A DNA stretch of 64,000 bases from Geitlerinema sp. PCC 9228 (lineage in GTDB: Bacteria; Cyanobacteriota; Cyanobacteriia; Cyanobacteriales; PCC-9228). The notes beneath the pieces are model-generated. The model saw only the letters and a list, made by a program, of their open reading frames with translations. It did not search any database and had not been told where the DNA came from. A program made the translations under genes and the position numbers. Below are positions 1 through 9,041 of the stretch, in pieces. Position 1 is the first letter of the stretch. Each line of letters opens with the position of its first letter. The stretch covers positions 1 to 64,000 of the forward strand of contig NZ_LNDC01000094.1 in assembly GCF_001870905.1 (NCBI RefSeq), given 5' to 3'.

Positions 1-67
1 ATGGGGCTAAAGCCCCACGAGGCGCTTTTCCTCCCCGCGCTAAAGCGACGGGGATTCCAAGCTACCG
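1..67 (-). repeat. GC-rich hairpin resembling an IS200/IS605 (TnpB/omega-RNA) end
   Basis: Read on the minus strand, the segment gives GGAATCCCCGTCGCTTTAGC followed by GCGGGGAGG, a CCCCG/CGGGG hairpin with a GCTTTAG loop. This layout is common at the 3' end of TnpB elements and their guide RNAs in cyanobacteria (family knowledge). No tnpB gene lies on the side where it would be expected, which is occupied by the ycf23-like gene, so this is at most an orphan end. The window edge cuts off the other flank. Confidence 0.35.
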
Positions 68-163
68 AAAGTTTTACTTGATTTCTTGTAGGTTGAGCTA
101 CTACCAAGTTATGTGAAAATAGGTCTGTGAAGTATTGCGATCCACTTGTACCTCCAAAAAACT

Positions 164-922
164 ATGACCTGGCAACCTATCCAAGAAACCATCTTTGCCC
201 AAGGAAATGCTCTAAAAATCATTAGCGGCTTGACCAACTTCGACCGAGAACGAGTCGCCAGAACGGTCAAAGCTGCCGAAGCCGGCGGTGCCACTTTTGT
301 GGATATTGCCGCTGACCCAGAACTGGTCAAGCTAGCCAAAGAGCGAACCCACCTACCGGTATGCGTATCGGCTGTAGAAGCCGAAAAGTTTCCCCCAGCC
401 GTAGCTGCCGGTGCCGATCTCATTGAAATTGGGAATTTCGATCCTTTCTACGACCGCGGCATTCGGTTTGAAGCGGAAGATGTATTGCGTCTGACCCACG
501 AAACCCGCAAACTGCTGCCGGAAATTCCCCTTTCTGTAACTGTTCCCCACATTTTGGAACTCGACCGTCAAGTGGAACTGGCAGAAACTCTGGTAGCCGC
601 TGGTGCCAATGTTATTCAAACAGAAGGTGGTACCAGCAGCCAACCCACCCACTCCGGCGTTATGGGATTGGTAGAAAAAGCCACGCCTACCCTAGCAGCC
701 ACCCACGCCATTTCCCATGCGGTTTCGGTCCCCGTGCTGTGTGCTTCCGGCATTTCTAGCGTCACTGCTCCTATGGCTATTGCGGCTGGGGCAGCTGGGG
801 TTGGGGTCGGTTCTGCTGTCAATCGCCTCGATAACGAAGTTGCCGCGATCGCGCAAGTACGGAGTTTGGTAGATGCTTTGGCTACCGTGCGTCGCGTTGC
901 GCCTGCTGGTGTGAAGCAGTAG
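164..922 (+). CDS. DUF561 / Ycf23-like TIM-barrel protein
   Basis: The product is 252 residues and matches the Ycf23/DUF561 family found in cyanobacteria and in red-algal plastids. The family has a TIM-barrel look with alternating beta/alpha segments and Gly-rich phosphate-binding-type loops (QTEGGTSS near residue 155; AAGAAGVGVGSAVN near 210). The biochemical role is not established. An ATG at 146 would add six residues (MYLQKT); I prefer the ATG at 164 (MTWQPIQ) because family members begin close to this point. The gene stands alone between the window-edge hairpin and a lipoprotein gene and carries no signal peptide, so a cytoplasmic protein is expected. Confidence 0.85.
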   Translation: MTWQPIQETIFAQGNALKIISGLTNFDRERVARTVKAAEAGGATFVDIAADPELVKLAKERTHLPVCVSAVEAEKFPPAVAAGADLIEIGNFDPFYDRGIRFEAEDVLRLTHETRKLLPEIPLSVTVPHILELDRQVELAETLVAAGANVIQTEGGTSSQPTHSGVMGLVEKATPTLAATHAISHAVSVPVLCASGISSVTAPMAIAAGAAGVGVGSAVNRLDNEVAAIAQVRSLVDALATVRRVAPAGVKQ

Positions 923-1102
923 GTTTTTGGAGAAGGTATGGGAGCATATCGAGCATGGGGGGATTAGGGCATGGGAGACATAAATAAATTGATTTTCTAA
1001 TTCTCCCTATCTCCTAATTTCCTAATCTCCCACGCTCCACGCTCCCACGTTCCCCATTTCCCACACCACAATGCTTGTATACTTTTTATTGTTTTGCTAG
1101 CA
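923..1102. repeat. Low-complexity intergenic spacer (ctcccacgctcc type)
   Basis: Between the ycf23-like gene and the lipoprotein gene lies a pyrimidine-rich run built from short units such as CTAATCTCCCACGCTCC. The same wording recurs at about 24.1 kb and 50.83 kb, so it is a dispersed simple-sequence filler of this genome. No gene was seen in it. Confidence 0.6.
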
Positions 1103-1591
1103 ATGACTAGGTCGCCTTTTTCTCTGGTTGCGGTTTCCGTGCTGCTGTTGCTGGGAATGCCGGTGGGTTGTTCTTCCAATTCACCAACGGCGACGTTGCT
1201 TTTTGATGGTAATGGTTGGCGCGATCGCGCGATCGCAATTCGTCAAGTGAATACCGAGGTCGAACTCGGGAAAGTGGTGGTGGTGCAAGGGAAAACCATC
1301 CGCCGAGTACCTTTTTTGGAAGGGGGTGCCTATCTGCTCCAGGGGAAAACAGGCAAAATTTGGGTAAGCACTTCTTCGGCGTCGTTGCCACTTGAGGGAA
1401 CGCAAGTGGTGGTGCAAGGAAAGCTTGACTACCGCCAAATTACGATCGAAGGTCGGGAGATGGGGCAACGCTATTTGCGAGAAGAGAAACGGGAAGAAAC
1501 AAAACAACAGACCCATGAAGCCAGATCCACCTCAAGTCGCGATCGCAATTTTGCAACAGGAAGACCGATTTTTGCTGCAACTGCGAGATGA
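1103..1591 (+). CDS. small secreted lipoprotein, function unknown
   Basis: The product is 162 residues. It starts with a basic N-terminus (MTRSPF), a hydrophobic core and a PVGC site near residue 23, which looks like a lipoprotein signal peptide (lipobox weak at -3). The mature part is beta-rich with repeated V-V-V-Q-G-K segments, compatible with an OB-fold-like domain of about 80 residues; I do not recognise a named family. I chose the ATG at 1103 over an in-frame TTG at 1094. Its last 77 bases overlap the NUDIX gene in another frame, and the tail after about residue 130 is charged and low-complexity. This suggests the original stop codon was lost and translation now runs into the neighbour. 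Confidence 0.6.
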   Translation: MTRSPFSLVAVSVLLLLGMPVGCSSNSPTATLLFDGNGWRDRAIAIRQVNTEVELGKVVVVQGKTIRRVPFLEGGAYLLQGKTGKIWVSTSSASLPLEGTQVVVQGKLDYRQITIEGREMGQRYLREEKREETKQQTHEARSTSSRDRNFATGRPIFAATAR

Positions 1592-1943
1592 TATTCCGGA
1601 AATTGTCTATCCCGGCTACTGGGCTATGTTTGGAGGGCATTTGGAAGCCGCGGAAACCCCCGAACGTGCTTTAGTACGCGAAATTGCAGAAGAAATTGGC
1701 TATACGGTGCCTGCAAGCTATCGATTTCGCAGTTATTCCTCGGCGTCGGTCATTCGTCACGTGTTTGTCGTGCCGTTGCAGGTGGGTTTGGAAGCTTTAC
1801 AGTTGCAGGAAGGGTGGGATATGGCTTTGTGGTTGCCCACAGAAATTCGCCGCGCAGAGAAATATTCCCAAGCTGCTGGGGGGATTCGCTACTTGGCACC
1901 GCCCCATCAAAAAATTTTGCTGGATTTTCTGGATTATCAGTGA
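1515..1943 (+). CDS. NUDIX hydrolase
   Basis: The product is 142 residues with a full NUDIX box: G-x5-E-x7-R-E-I-x-E-E-x-G, starting at GGHLEAAETPERAL and ending in REIAEEIGY. The box binds the metal ions used to cleave nucleoside-diphosphate-linked substrates; the substrate cannot be told from sequence. The reading frame is open further upstream (to 1392), but homology-like sequence begins at MKPDPPQVAIAIL, so the ATG at 1515 is used. This start lies inside the upstream lipoprotein frame, and the two genes are probably co-transcribed. Confidence 0.88.
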   Translation: MKPDPPQVAIAILQQEDRFLLQLRDDIPEIVYPGYWAMFGGHLEAAETPERALVREIAEEIGYTVPASYRFRSYSSASVIRHVFVVPLQVGLEALQLQEGWDMALWLPTEIRRAEKYSQAAGGIRYLAPPHQKILLDFLDYQ

Positions 1944-2051
1944 ATTTAGCCTTATACCATAAAAATGGCACATTTTATATCATTTTTTACATTTCTATAC
2001 AAAAAACTCGCTAGGATGGATATCGAATGCAGTTAATAAACCGCAAGTTTC

Positions 2052-2261
2052 ATGTCTGAATCCAACGTACAAGTATGTCCCGCCTGTGGCGTCCAGATTA
2101 CAGGCAACGACCAAGTTTTGTTTTCCAGTGGTGCCCCAGGGAATCGGGGTCGTTTGTGGGCGCGCGTTTGCCAGTATGCCAAGAAAAGTGGTTGTATCAA
2201 TCAAGACGAACAAGCCATCGGTCACATTCCAGCACAGGATTTCTACGATCCGTTGACTTAA
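2052..2261 (+). CDS. small conserved cyanobacterial Cys-rich protein
   Basis: This 69-residue protein has a CPAC pair near the N-terminus and a second pair spaced C-x7-C (CQYAKKSGC). That layout could hold a zinc ion. The central SSGAPGNRGRLWARV stretch is one I recall from small hypothetical proteins across cyanobacteria; no function is known to me. It is monocistronic and followed by a strong intrinsic terminator at 2316-2347, which supports it being a real gene. Confidence 0.75.
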   Translation: MSESNVQVCPACGVQITGNDQVLFSSGAPGNRGRLWARVCQYAKKSGCINQDEQAIGHIPAQDFYDPLT

Positions 2262-2315
2262 AGGGAAAAGCGATCGCTATCGCGTGTGTCATAAGTTCCA
2301 TACCCCAACCCACTT

Positions 2316-2347
2316 GCAACCAGGGCACTGTCTGGTTGCTTTTTTTT
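2316..2347 (+). terminator. Rho-independent terminator
   Basis: GCAACCAG (2316-2323) pairs perfectly with CTGGTTGC (2332-2339) over an 8-base loop and is followed by eight T. It ends the transcript of the small Cys-rich gene upstream. Confidence 0.85.
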
Positions 2348-2382
2348 ATGGTTAGGTAGTTGATATGGCAACAGCGATCGCT

Positions 2383-3582
2383 TTATTGTTGGCCTTGTGT
2401 GACTTTTTCGCGTTCCCTAGAAAGATCGACAGCGGTGGCGACAGCTCGATCCAAATTTTCCCAAATTTCTATATTTCCTTGGGCTAAAATTTCCTGGGCT
2501 CGTTGGTAGTTTCTCCCTGCCAAACGCACCACCAACTTAGGAAATGTTGGAGCGTTCCCTACCTGGTTGACATAGTTCAAAATCCCCTGTGCCAGCACAT
2601 CGCAACCAACCACCGTTGCCAGCAAGTTAACAAATAATACCTCAATAGTGCGATCGCCCGCGAGCGCCTCTAAAGCCTTGGTAACCCGATAAGCAATCTC
2701 TTCCGCTGCCAAAGATTGAATGTACAAATCTTCCAAATCCAGAATGCTTGCCGGTTTCCCCTGAGCTTGGTAAAGTAAATCCAACGTACTCATACACAAC
2801 CCCGCACCGCAGCACAAAACCCCAATATTGCCAGCTTCGATTTGTTCCAAGCGAATAGACTGCAAAGCATTTGCCGTAGAATTGTTGGTAACCGCGCGGA
2901 TAATACCCGTGCGATCGGGGATGCTGGCCACCATATCCAATAAATCTGGATGTCGGGGCAACGCATGGTCGTTAACCGTTACCTTGCCATCAAGAGCCAT
3001 CACCTCGCCACCGTCGGCACTAATGCCCAAGGGATTAATTTCCACCAGATCCAAATCCTTCTGCTCGAACAGCACGTACATTTTTTCCACAATATTGCTG
3101 ACCGCCAGCATCATTTCCCCGGTCAATCCCATTTGCAGAGCCAATCGTCTGGCATAAAACGGGGAAAACGTATCTTCCACCAACACTTGCTGCATGCAAA
3201 CGCCGGATTCCTCCACATCCACGCCACCCTGTGCCGACCCCAACAGCAAAGGTCGGCAGGAACCGCGGTCTACCACTATGCATAGGTAAAATTCTGCCCT
3301 GGCATTGTATTTGGCTTCTGCCAACAACACGGAAGGATATTCCTGGCGGATGGGTAAGCGGAAAATGGTTTGGGCTGCCGCCGCTGCATCGATGGTATTG
3401 TTGGCGAATTTAATGCCACCCGCTTTGCCGCGACCTCCCGAACGCACCTGCGATTTCAGCACTATAGGATAGGGGATTTGCAACTGCTTGATATCGCCTG
3501 GGTGTTTGACAATCTGCGACGGTAGAACGGGGATATCCACTTGGCGGAACAGTTCTTTGGCTTGGTATTCTAAAAGTTCCAT
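2383..3582 (-). CDS. sucC: succinyl-CoA synthetase beta-subunit-like ATP-grasp protein
   Basis: The product is 399 residues, the usual length for SucC, which with SucD converts succinyl-CoA to succinate with formation of ATP/GTP. The N-terminal ATP-grasp part is clear: ELLEYQAKELF, the SGGRGKAGG nucleotide-binding loop near residue 48, LVEINPLGI near 180 and LDGKVTVND near 198. The C-terminal CoA-ligase domain is divergent. Where most SucC have NFLDVGGGA this protein has SILDLEDLY, and the usual VNIFGGIVRCD is VNLLATVVGCD. No sucD is adjacent on either side. Either sucD lies elsewhere or this is a specialised paralogue; the sucC call is by overall similarity. Confidence 0.8.
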   Translation of the reverse strand: MELLEYQAKELFRQVDIPVLPSQIVKHPGDIKQLQIPYPIVLKSQVRSGGRGKAGGIKFANNTIDAAAAAQTIFRLPIRQEYPSVLLAEAKYNARAEFYLCIVVDRGSCRPLLLGSAQGGVDVEESGVCMQQVLVEDTFSPFYARRLALQMGLTGEMMLAVSNIVEKMYVLFEQKDLDLVEINPLGISADGGEVMALDGKVTVNDHALPRHPDLLDMVASIPDRTGIIRAVTNNSTANALQSIRLEQIEAGNIGVLCCGAGLCMSTLDLLYQAQGKPASILDLEDLYIQSLAAEEIAYRVTKALEALAGDRTIEVLFVNLLATVVGCDVLAQGILNYVNQVGNAPTFPKLVVRLAGRNYQRAQEILAQGNIEIWENLDRAVATAVDLSREREKVTQGQQ

Positions 3583-3703
3583 AGTGTTTGCTTAAGTAGT
3601 GCTGCCCTAGACAACAAAATCGATCGACATAAAGGGAAAAATCTGGAGCGTTGGGAGATGGGGAGTTGCACTTGTTGTAGCACGAGACGGCGGCGTTTGG
3701 CTG

Positions 3704-5047
3704 TTAAGAAGTTATCAATTTGTATCCGATTGCTCCTAAAATCGCTAAAGGGGCGATCGCGCGGTTGCACCACAAAATAACTGCGGAGAAAGTTTTCTCG
3801 CTGCCGGTTTTCATAACCATTTCAATGGCACGCTTGCCCAAAACCCAGCCAAAGAATAGGGCAATCAAGGTGCCTCCCAAAGGTAACAAAGCTTGGGAAG
3901 TAATCGTGTCCAACAAATCGAAAATGGTCAACCCACCGACTTTGACATTTGACAGTACGTTGAATGAAAGGGCACTAAAAACTCCCAAAATCGCGATCGC
4001 CATGCCGCAAATAATGGCTGTATAGGTGCGGTTTTTGTTGTGGGTTTCTTCCCAATACGCCACCACCACTTCCAACAGCGAGACTGCCGAAGTTAATGCT
4101 GCAAAAGCTACCAGCAAAAAGAATGCGATCGCAATGAACGTTCCCCCCGGAATTTGGGCAAACAACACCGGCAGAGTTTTAAACATTAACTCCGGACCCG
4201 CTTGTGGATCCACACCATGGGAAAAGACAATGGAAAATATAACCAAGCCACTCACCAAGGCGATGACCGTATCCATCACCGCCACAGTCAAAGCCGTTCG
4301 CGGCAAACTTTCATTCTTATCGAGGTAGCTACCGTAGGTCAACATGGCACCCATTCCCAAACTGAGGGTAAAGAAAGCATGACCCATGGCTTCCAAAACG
4401 CCATCGACGGTTAGTTGGCTGGTATCCCAAGAAAATAAAAATCCCAACGCTTGGTTAAACCCGCTTAGAAAGAAGCTATAAATCAGCAATCCCAGCAAAA
4501 TCAGCGAGAGAATAGGCATTAAAATTTTGGTCCAGCGTTCGATGCCTTTTTTCACGCCATTGGCAACAATCCCCGTGGTCAGCACCATAAACGCAAAATG
4601 CCAAAAAAGCACTCGAAAAGGGCTGGCAAACAGCGTATCCAAATAGCTTTTAATTTCTTCGCCGGAACGGGTGGCAAATTGATTGAGTAGCGCCCGCACT
4701 TCAAAATCTAAAATCCATCCCCCCACGACGCTGTAAAAGGATAAAATTAAAAAGGCACTGACCAGCCCCATCCAGCCAGCAATGCGCCAGGGAGTGCGGT
4801 GGCGGTGTAGAACTTCAAAGGATTGCACGACATTTTTTTGGGATTGTTGACCCACAAACAGTTCCCCGATCAAAACTGGAAATCCAATGATGGCGATGCA
4901 TGCCAAATATACCAATACAAAAGCACCACCACCGTTGGTTCCCGCAATGTAGGGGAACTTCCATAAATTTCCCAATCCAATAGCAGAACCGCTCGCCGCC
5001 AACACAAAAGCCAGGCGGTTGGTCCAATGCGCTCTATTTTGCATCAT
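3704..5047 (-). CDS. sodium-dependent transporter, NSS/SNF family
   Basis: The product is 447 residues with about 11 hydrophobic membrane segments. It carries the family signature in TM1 (LAASGSAIGLGNLWKFPY), followed by GGGAFVLVYL and the conserved GELFVGQ. NSS (LeuT-fold) carriers couple Na+ entry to uptake of amino acids or related compounds; the substrate is not predictable here. It is monocistronic on the minus strand, 121 bases upstream of sucC in transcription order, with no obvious shared regulation. Confidence 0.9.
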   Translation of the reverse strand: MMQNRAHWTNRLAFVLAASGSAIGLGNLWKFPYIAGTNGGGAFVLVYLACIAIIGFPVLIGELFVGQQSQKNVVQSFEVLHRHRTPWRIAGWMGLVSAFLILSFYSVVGGWILDFEVRALLNQFATRSGEEIKSYLDTLFASPFRVLFWHFAFMVLTTGIVANGVKKGIERWTKILMPILSLILLGLLIYSFFLSGFNQALGFLFSWDTSQLTVDGVLEAMGHAFFTLSLGMGAMLTYGSYLDKNESLPRTALTVAVMDTVIALVSGLVIFSIVFSHGVDPQAGPELMFKTLPVLFAQIPGGTFIAIAFFLLVAFAALTSAVSLLEVVVAYWEETHNKNRTYTAIICGMAIAILGVFSALSFNVLSNVKVGGLTIFDLLDTITSQALLPLGGTLIALFFGWVLGKRAIEMVMKTGSEKTFSAVILWCNRAIAPLAILGAIGYKLITS

Positions 5048-5205
5048 ACGACGTAGTTTCTATAGGAAGATCGTTCTTTGTACCGCTAACAGCCAGCGAT
5101 GGCAATAATGATGATAAATATCAATATAACAAGAGGTCTCCAATTCTGTACATTCTGCTTGTCGCCAAGCGATCGCCTGGCAGGGAGGGTCGGGAGGCTT
5201 TGGTT

Positions 5206-5925
5206 TTATGTTACTTTTGACAGTCGCTCGATATCTTTATTGGCACCAATGACGACAATGTTCATGCCTTTTCGTAGCTGTTTTTCGGCAGGTGGATTGA
5301 TTTCAAATTTATTTTCTCCCTCCTCCTGATTGACCGCAACCACGTTCAAACCGTAGCGATTGCGCAGTTCCAACTCGGCAATGGTTTTGCCATCAAATTT
5401 TTTAGGTACGTGTACTTCCACAATACTGTGGTCGGGGTCGAGGTCAAACCGTTCCAGGATACGCGGTTTGCTGAGGGCTCTTGCCAGTTCGCATCCCATT
5501 TCCCGCTCTGGAAAGACTACCCGATCGGCACCTACTCTTTGCAGTAGCTTCACGTGAATATCGGAAGAAGCTTTCGCCACCACAAAGGGCACTTTGGCTT
5601 CTTTGAGGTTTAAAGTGGTGATAATGCTTTCTTCAATATATCTGCCAATGGCAACGATAGCGGTTTGAAATTCCAATACCCCTGCTTCTTTGAGGGCAGA
5701 GGTATCGGTAGCGTCTAACTGTACCACATGGGAGGCGATCGCGCTGGCTAAAGCCCGATCGACCTTTTTGCGATCGCTATCGGCGGCTAGCACTTCGTAT
5801 CCCAGGTTGTGTAGGGTAGAACACACCGCCCAGCCAAAACGCCCCAGTCCAATTAAAGCAAATTGCTGGCTCTGCGATCGAATATTGCGAAATAAGCTTA
5901 AAGAAGATAGGTTCACGGCAAACAT
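5206..5925 (-). CDS. ktrA: Ktr/Trk potassium uptake regulatory subunit (RCK)
   Basis: The product is 239 residues: an RCK-N Rossmann domain (FALIGLGRFGWAV with the GxGxxG nucleotide motif near residue 22, acidic D near the end of beta-2) and an RCK-C domain from about 150. KtrA forms a cytoplasmic ring that gates the KtrB membrane subunit in response to nucleotides. It lies 24 bases downstream of ktrB on the same strand, the typical operon arrangement. It is preferred over TrkA because it has a single RCK unit rather than two. Confidence 0.9.
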   Translation of the reverse strand: MFAVNLSSLSLFRNIRSQSQQFALIGLGRFGWAVCSTLHNLGYEVLAADSDRKKVDRALASAIASHVVQLDATDTSALKEAGVLEFQTAIVAIGRYIEESIITTLNLKEAKVPFVVAKASSDIHVKLLQRVGADRVVFPEREMGCELARALSKPRILERFDLDPDHSIVEVHVPKKFDGKTIAELELRNRYGLNVVAVNQEEGENKFEINPPAEKQLRKGMNIVVIGANKDIERLSKVT

Positions 5926-5949
5926 CCACCATGTAGGAAACCAACGGCT

Positions 5950-7311
5950 TTATCCTACCAATAAATTTTCCTCTGGATACTGTAGCAAACTACGCTTGGC
6001 GGGTTCGACAATCGCTGAAATCAAAAGCAAAACGCCCACCCGCCCGACAAACATCGTTGCAGTAATCACAAGTTTACCAAAAACGGATAAAGACGAGGTA
6101 ATCCCCAAGGAAAGTCCCACAGTGCCGAAAGCAGAAACCACTTCAAATAATATATTGGTCAGTTCTAACGTGCGATCGCTGATGCTGAGCAAAAAGGTAG
6201 CTGCGATCGCTACGACCAAAGAACAAACCAACACGCCCACACTCTTTAAAATAATCTCCTGGGGAATTTTCCGTTGGTGGCAAAGAACGTAGTTGCGCCC
6301 CCGCAAAACCGACCGCGTCGCACTAAACAAAACCCGTAGGGTCGTGGTTTTGATACCACCCCCCGTTCCCCCCGGGCTTGCCCCCAAAAACATAAACACA
6401 ATGGCTATCAAAATCGCCGTCTCGCTCAATTGAGAAATATCAATGGTATTAAAACCAGCGGTTCTGGTGGTTACCGATTGAAACCAAGCGCCCATCAGTT
6501 TTTCGGGAAACGACCAGCTCCCCAAAGTAGCGGGATTGTTCCATTCTGTAATTAAAAATAACACGCTTCCCGTCGCCAACAAATACAGCGTCATTCTGGT
6601 AACAATTTTAAAATGCAGAGAAAACAAAAATCGTTCCGTATTTTCCCCGACAATTCCTTGTTTCCAAAAGCGTTGGCACGTAGCCCACAACCATAAAAAA
6701 ATCTCCATTATCACTTGATACCCCAACCCACCAAACACAATCAAAATTGAGGTAATCGCATTCAAAGGCAGCGATCGCGCATACCCCATCAAACTATCGG
6801 CAAACGTACTAAACCCCGCATTGTTAAACGCACTAATACTGTGAAAAATCGCCAACCACCAGCTTTGCTGCGACGGAAAATCCTGACGAAAAACTGGCAG
6901 CAACACGGCCACCCCCATCGCTTCAAAAAACAGAGTCACGCCAATAATCGATAAAATCAGCTTCCGCAACCCCGCCAACCCCGGCGTATCCAACGTTTTC
7001 TGAATGGCAACCTTATCCCGCAGCCGAAACTGACGACCCAACAGCAACAACAAAAACGTGGTCGCCGTCATATATCCCAACCCCCCCACCTGAATTAAAA
7101 TCAAAATCACCAATTGCCCCCAAAACGAGAAATAATCTCCCGTATCCACCACCACCAATCCCGTTACGCAAGTTGCTGAAGTCGCCGTAAACAAAGCATC
7201 CACCGGATGGGTCCAATCCCCCGTTTGACTCGCAAAAGGCATCGCCAGCAAAATGGTACCGATGCCAATAACCGTAAGAAACCCCAAGCCAACTGTTCTC
7301 GATACGTTCAT
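5950..7311 (-). CDS. ktrB: Ktr/Trk-type K+ transporter membrane subunit
   Basis: The product is about 453 residues from MNVSRTVGLGF; an upstream ATG at 7371 would add 20 basic residues. It carries the four pore-loop repeats of the Trk/Ktr/HKT superfamily: ATCVTGLVVVDTGDYF, SAFNNAGFS, TTRTAGFNTI and SAFGTVGLSLG, each holding the filter glycine. It imports K+ driven by Na+ or membrane potential and partners the ktrA product encoded just downstream. This fits turgor control, as expected in a salt-exposed cyanobacterium. tenA precedes it closely, so the three genes may be one transcript. Confidence 0.9.
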   Translation of the reverse strand: MNVSRTVGLGFLTVIGIGTILLAMPFASQTGDWTHPVDALFTATSATCVTGLVVVDTGDYFSFWGQLVILILIQVGGLGYMTATTFLLLLLGRQFRLRDKVAIQKTLDTPGLAGLRKLILSIIGVTLFFEAMGVAVLLPVFRQDFPSQQSWWLAIFHSISAFNNAGFSTFADSLMGYARSLPLNAITSILIVFGGLGYQVIMEIFLWLWATCQRFWKQGIVGENTERFLFSLHFKIVTRMTLYLLATGSVLFLITEWNNPATLGSWSFPEKLMGAWFQSVTTRTAGFNTIDISQLSETAILIAIVFMFLGASPGGTGGGIKTTTLRVLFSATRSVLRGRNYVLCHQRKIPQEIILKSVGVLVCSLVVAIAATFLLSISDRTLELTNILFEVVSAFGTVGLSLGITSSLSVFGKLVITATMFVGRVGVLLLISAIVEPAKRSLLQYPEENLLVG

Positions 7312-7377
7312 TTTTCTAACTTTAATTGGTTCCAACCGTAGATATAAGCGCAACCGAGCGTGGGAAAACAAACAAAC

Positions 7378-8043
7378 TTATATCTTGCCCTCTTCCCCTT
7401 TTTCCGACGAAAATTGCACCTCCCACGCCGCCTGGAAAAAGTCACGTTCGCAGAGCATGGCATAGCGATACGCCGAACCTACCGCCTCCGTAGCATCCGC
7501 AGAACAACCGTAGCGATCGACCAACTGTTCCAATCGAGCGACCAAAGGCGTAAATTCCTCACAACTGTAGGTTTCGATCCAGTCGCGGTAGTCGTGTTGG
7601 GGAACACCATGGGCTGCCAATTGCTGCCCCAGGTAATTGTACAACTTCATACAGGGTGCCATCGCCGCTGCTGTGACGCCGGCACTGCTACTCCAAGCAG
7701 TGGCTTGCAAAAAATCTGTATAGCGTCGGGTGGCTGGGGCTGGAGTGACCGTTTGCAGGTCAATTTCCCACTGTTGGGCATAGTTTTGATGCAATTGCAA
7801 CTCTGCCAATACGCCGCCGGCTAGTTGGTGAAAGGTTTCAAAACCTTCCCAATCCGGAGAACGCACCCCTGCCAAACAGTAGGCTCTGGCAAAGGATTTG
7901 AGAAAAAAGGCATCTTGGGCGACATAAAAGGCAAAACAGGCTTTGGGTAAGTCTCCTTTGCCAATTCCTTGCACGAAAGGATGATTCAAACATGCTTGAA
8001 TAAGGTCGTTGTTGTCTTGCCAGAGTTGTTGGGATAAAGTCAT
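7378..8043 (-). CDS. tenA: TenA family thiaminase II / aminopyrimidine aminohydrolase
   Basis: The product is 221 residues counted from MTLSQQLWQD (an in-frame ATG at 8115 would add 24 unlikely residues). TenA enzymes hydrolyse aminopyrimidines for thiamin salvage. The catalytic set of the Cys-containing class is present: Asp44 (VAQDAFF), Cys131 (AMAPCMKLYNYLG) and a Glu near the C-terminus in LCERDFFQAAWE. It is divergent from the tocopherol pair at 8151 and upstream of ktrB; the functional link to K+ uptake is probably nil. Confidence 0.88.
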   Translation of the reverse strand: MTLSQQLWQDNNDLIQACLNHPFVQGIGKGDLPKACFAFYVAQDAFFLKSFARAYCLAGVRSPDWEGFETFHQLAGGVLAELQLHQNYAQQWEIDLQTVTPAPATRRYTDFLQATAWSSSAGVTAAAMAPCMKLYNYLGQQLAAHGVPQHDYRDWIETYSCEEFTPLVARLEQLVDRYGCSADATEAVGSAYRYAMLCERDFFQAAWEVQFSSEKGEEGKI

Positions 8044-8150
8044 GGTATTTCCGGCTGGTGGAATCGACGAAGATGGTTTATCTTGCATTGTTAGAGATAA
8101 TGAAAATTTTGGCAAATTGCCTCGCTGTAGATAGCTATCGATGAAAAAAT

Positions 8151-9002
8151 ATGACCGATACCACCCTCAACCAGCAAATTCAACAGTTTTACGATGCTTC
8201 TAGCCGTTTGTGGGAAAATGTGTGGGGAGAACATATGCACCACGGCTACTACGGAACCCGCGGCGAAATCCGCAAACCCCGGCGGCAGGCACAAATCGAT
8301 CTCATCGATGCCCTTTTGCAGTGGTCGCAGGTACAATCTCCCCAGAATATTTTAGATGTGGGATGTGGCATTGGGGGCAGTACCCTGGATTTGTCTGCTC
8401 GCTACAACGCCAAGGCAACGGGAATTACTCTGTCTCCAGTGCAGGCAAATCGTGCCATAGAGCGATCGCAAATGGCGGGATTGAGCGAGCAGTGCCAATT
8501 TCAAGTGGTGGATGCCATGTCAATGCCGTTTGCTGACGATACCTTCGATCTGGTTTGGTCGTTGGAAAGCGGCGAACACATGAGCGACAAAGCCCAGTTT
8601 TTGCGGGAATGCCACCGGGTTTGTTCTCCTGGAGGTACCATTTTACTGGCGACCTGGTGCCATCGACCCACAGATGCCTATAGCGGCGAACTCACCCCTT
8701 CAGAAAAACGGCATTTGGAAGCAATTTATCGGGTTTATCATCTGCCGGGGGTGATTTCCCTACCGGAATACAAAGCCATTGCCGAGGAAATTGGCTGCAA
8801 AAATATTCGCACGGCGGATTGGTCGGCGGCGGTGGCACCGTTTTGGGATGTGGTGGTGGCATCGGCGTTGGATCCGGCGGTTTTGTGGGCGTTGTTGTGG
8901 GCAGGCGAGGAAACTTGGCAGGCGGCTGGGGCACTGCCGTTGATGCAGAAGGGATACGATCGCGGTTTGATTCGTTTTGGTTTGCTTTATGCTGAAAAAT
9001 AA
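8151..9002 (+). CDS. gamma-tocopherol methyltransferase-like SAM enzyme
   Basis: The product is 283 residues with a SAM-binding motif ILDVGCGIGGS at 67-77, FDLVWSLESGEHM near 136 and the family marker VWGEHMHHGYYG at 24-35. This closely resembles Synechocystis tMT (slr0089), which methylates gamma- to alpha-tocopherol. A related role in quinone ring methylation cannot be excluded. Location 39 bases before homogentisate phytyltransferase strongly supports a tocopherol role. Unlike some homologues it has no N-terminal hydrophobic leader. Confidence 0.85.
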   Translation: MTDTTLNQQIQQFYDASSRLWENVWGEHMHHGYYGTRGEIRKPRRQAQIDLIDALLQWSQVQSPQNILDVGCGIGGSTLDLSARYNAKATGITLSPVQANRAIERSQMAGLSEQCQFQVVDAMSMPFADDTFDLVWSLESGEHMSDKAQFLRECHRVCSPGGTILLATWCHRPTDAYSGELTPSEKRHLEAIYRVYHLPGVISLPEYKAIAEEIGCKNIRTADWSAAVAPFWDVVVASALDPAVLWALLWAGEETWQAAGALPLMQKGYDRGLIRFGLLYAEK

Positions 9003-9041
9003 TGGGATACAATCAACGGATGCTGCTCGATTTGTAGATTT

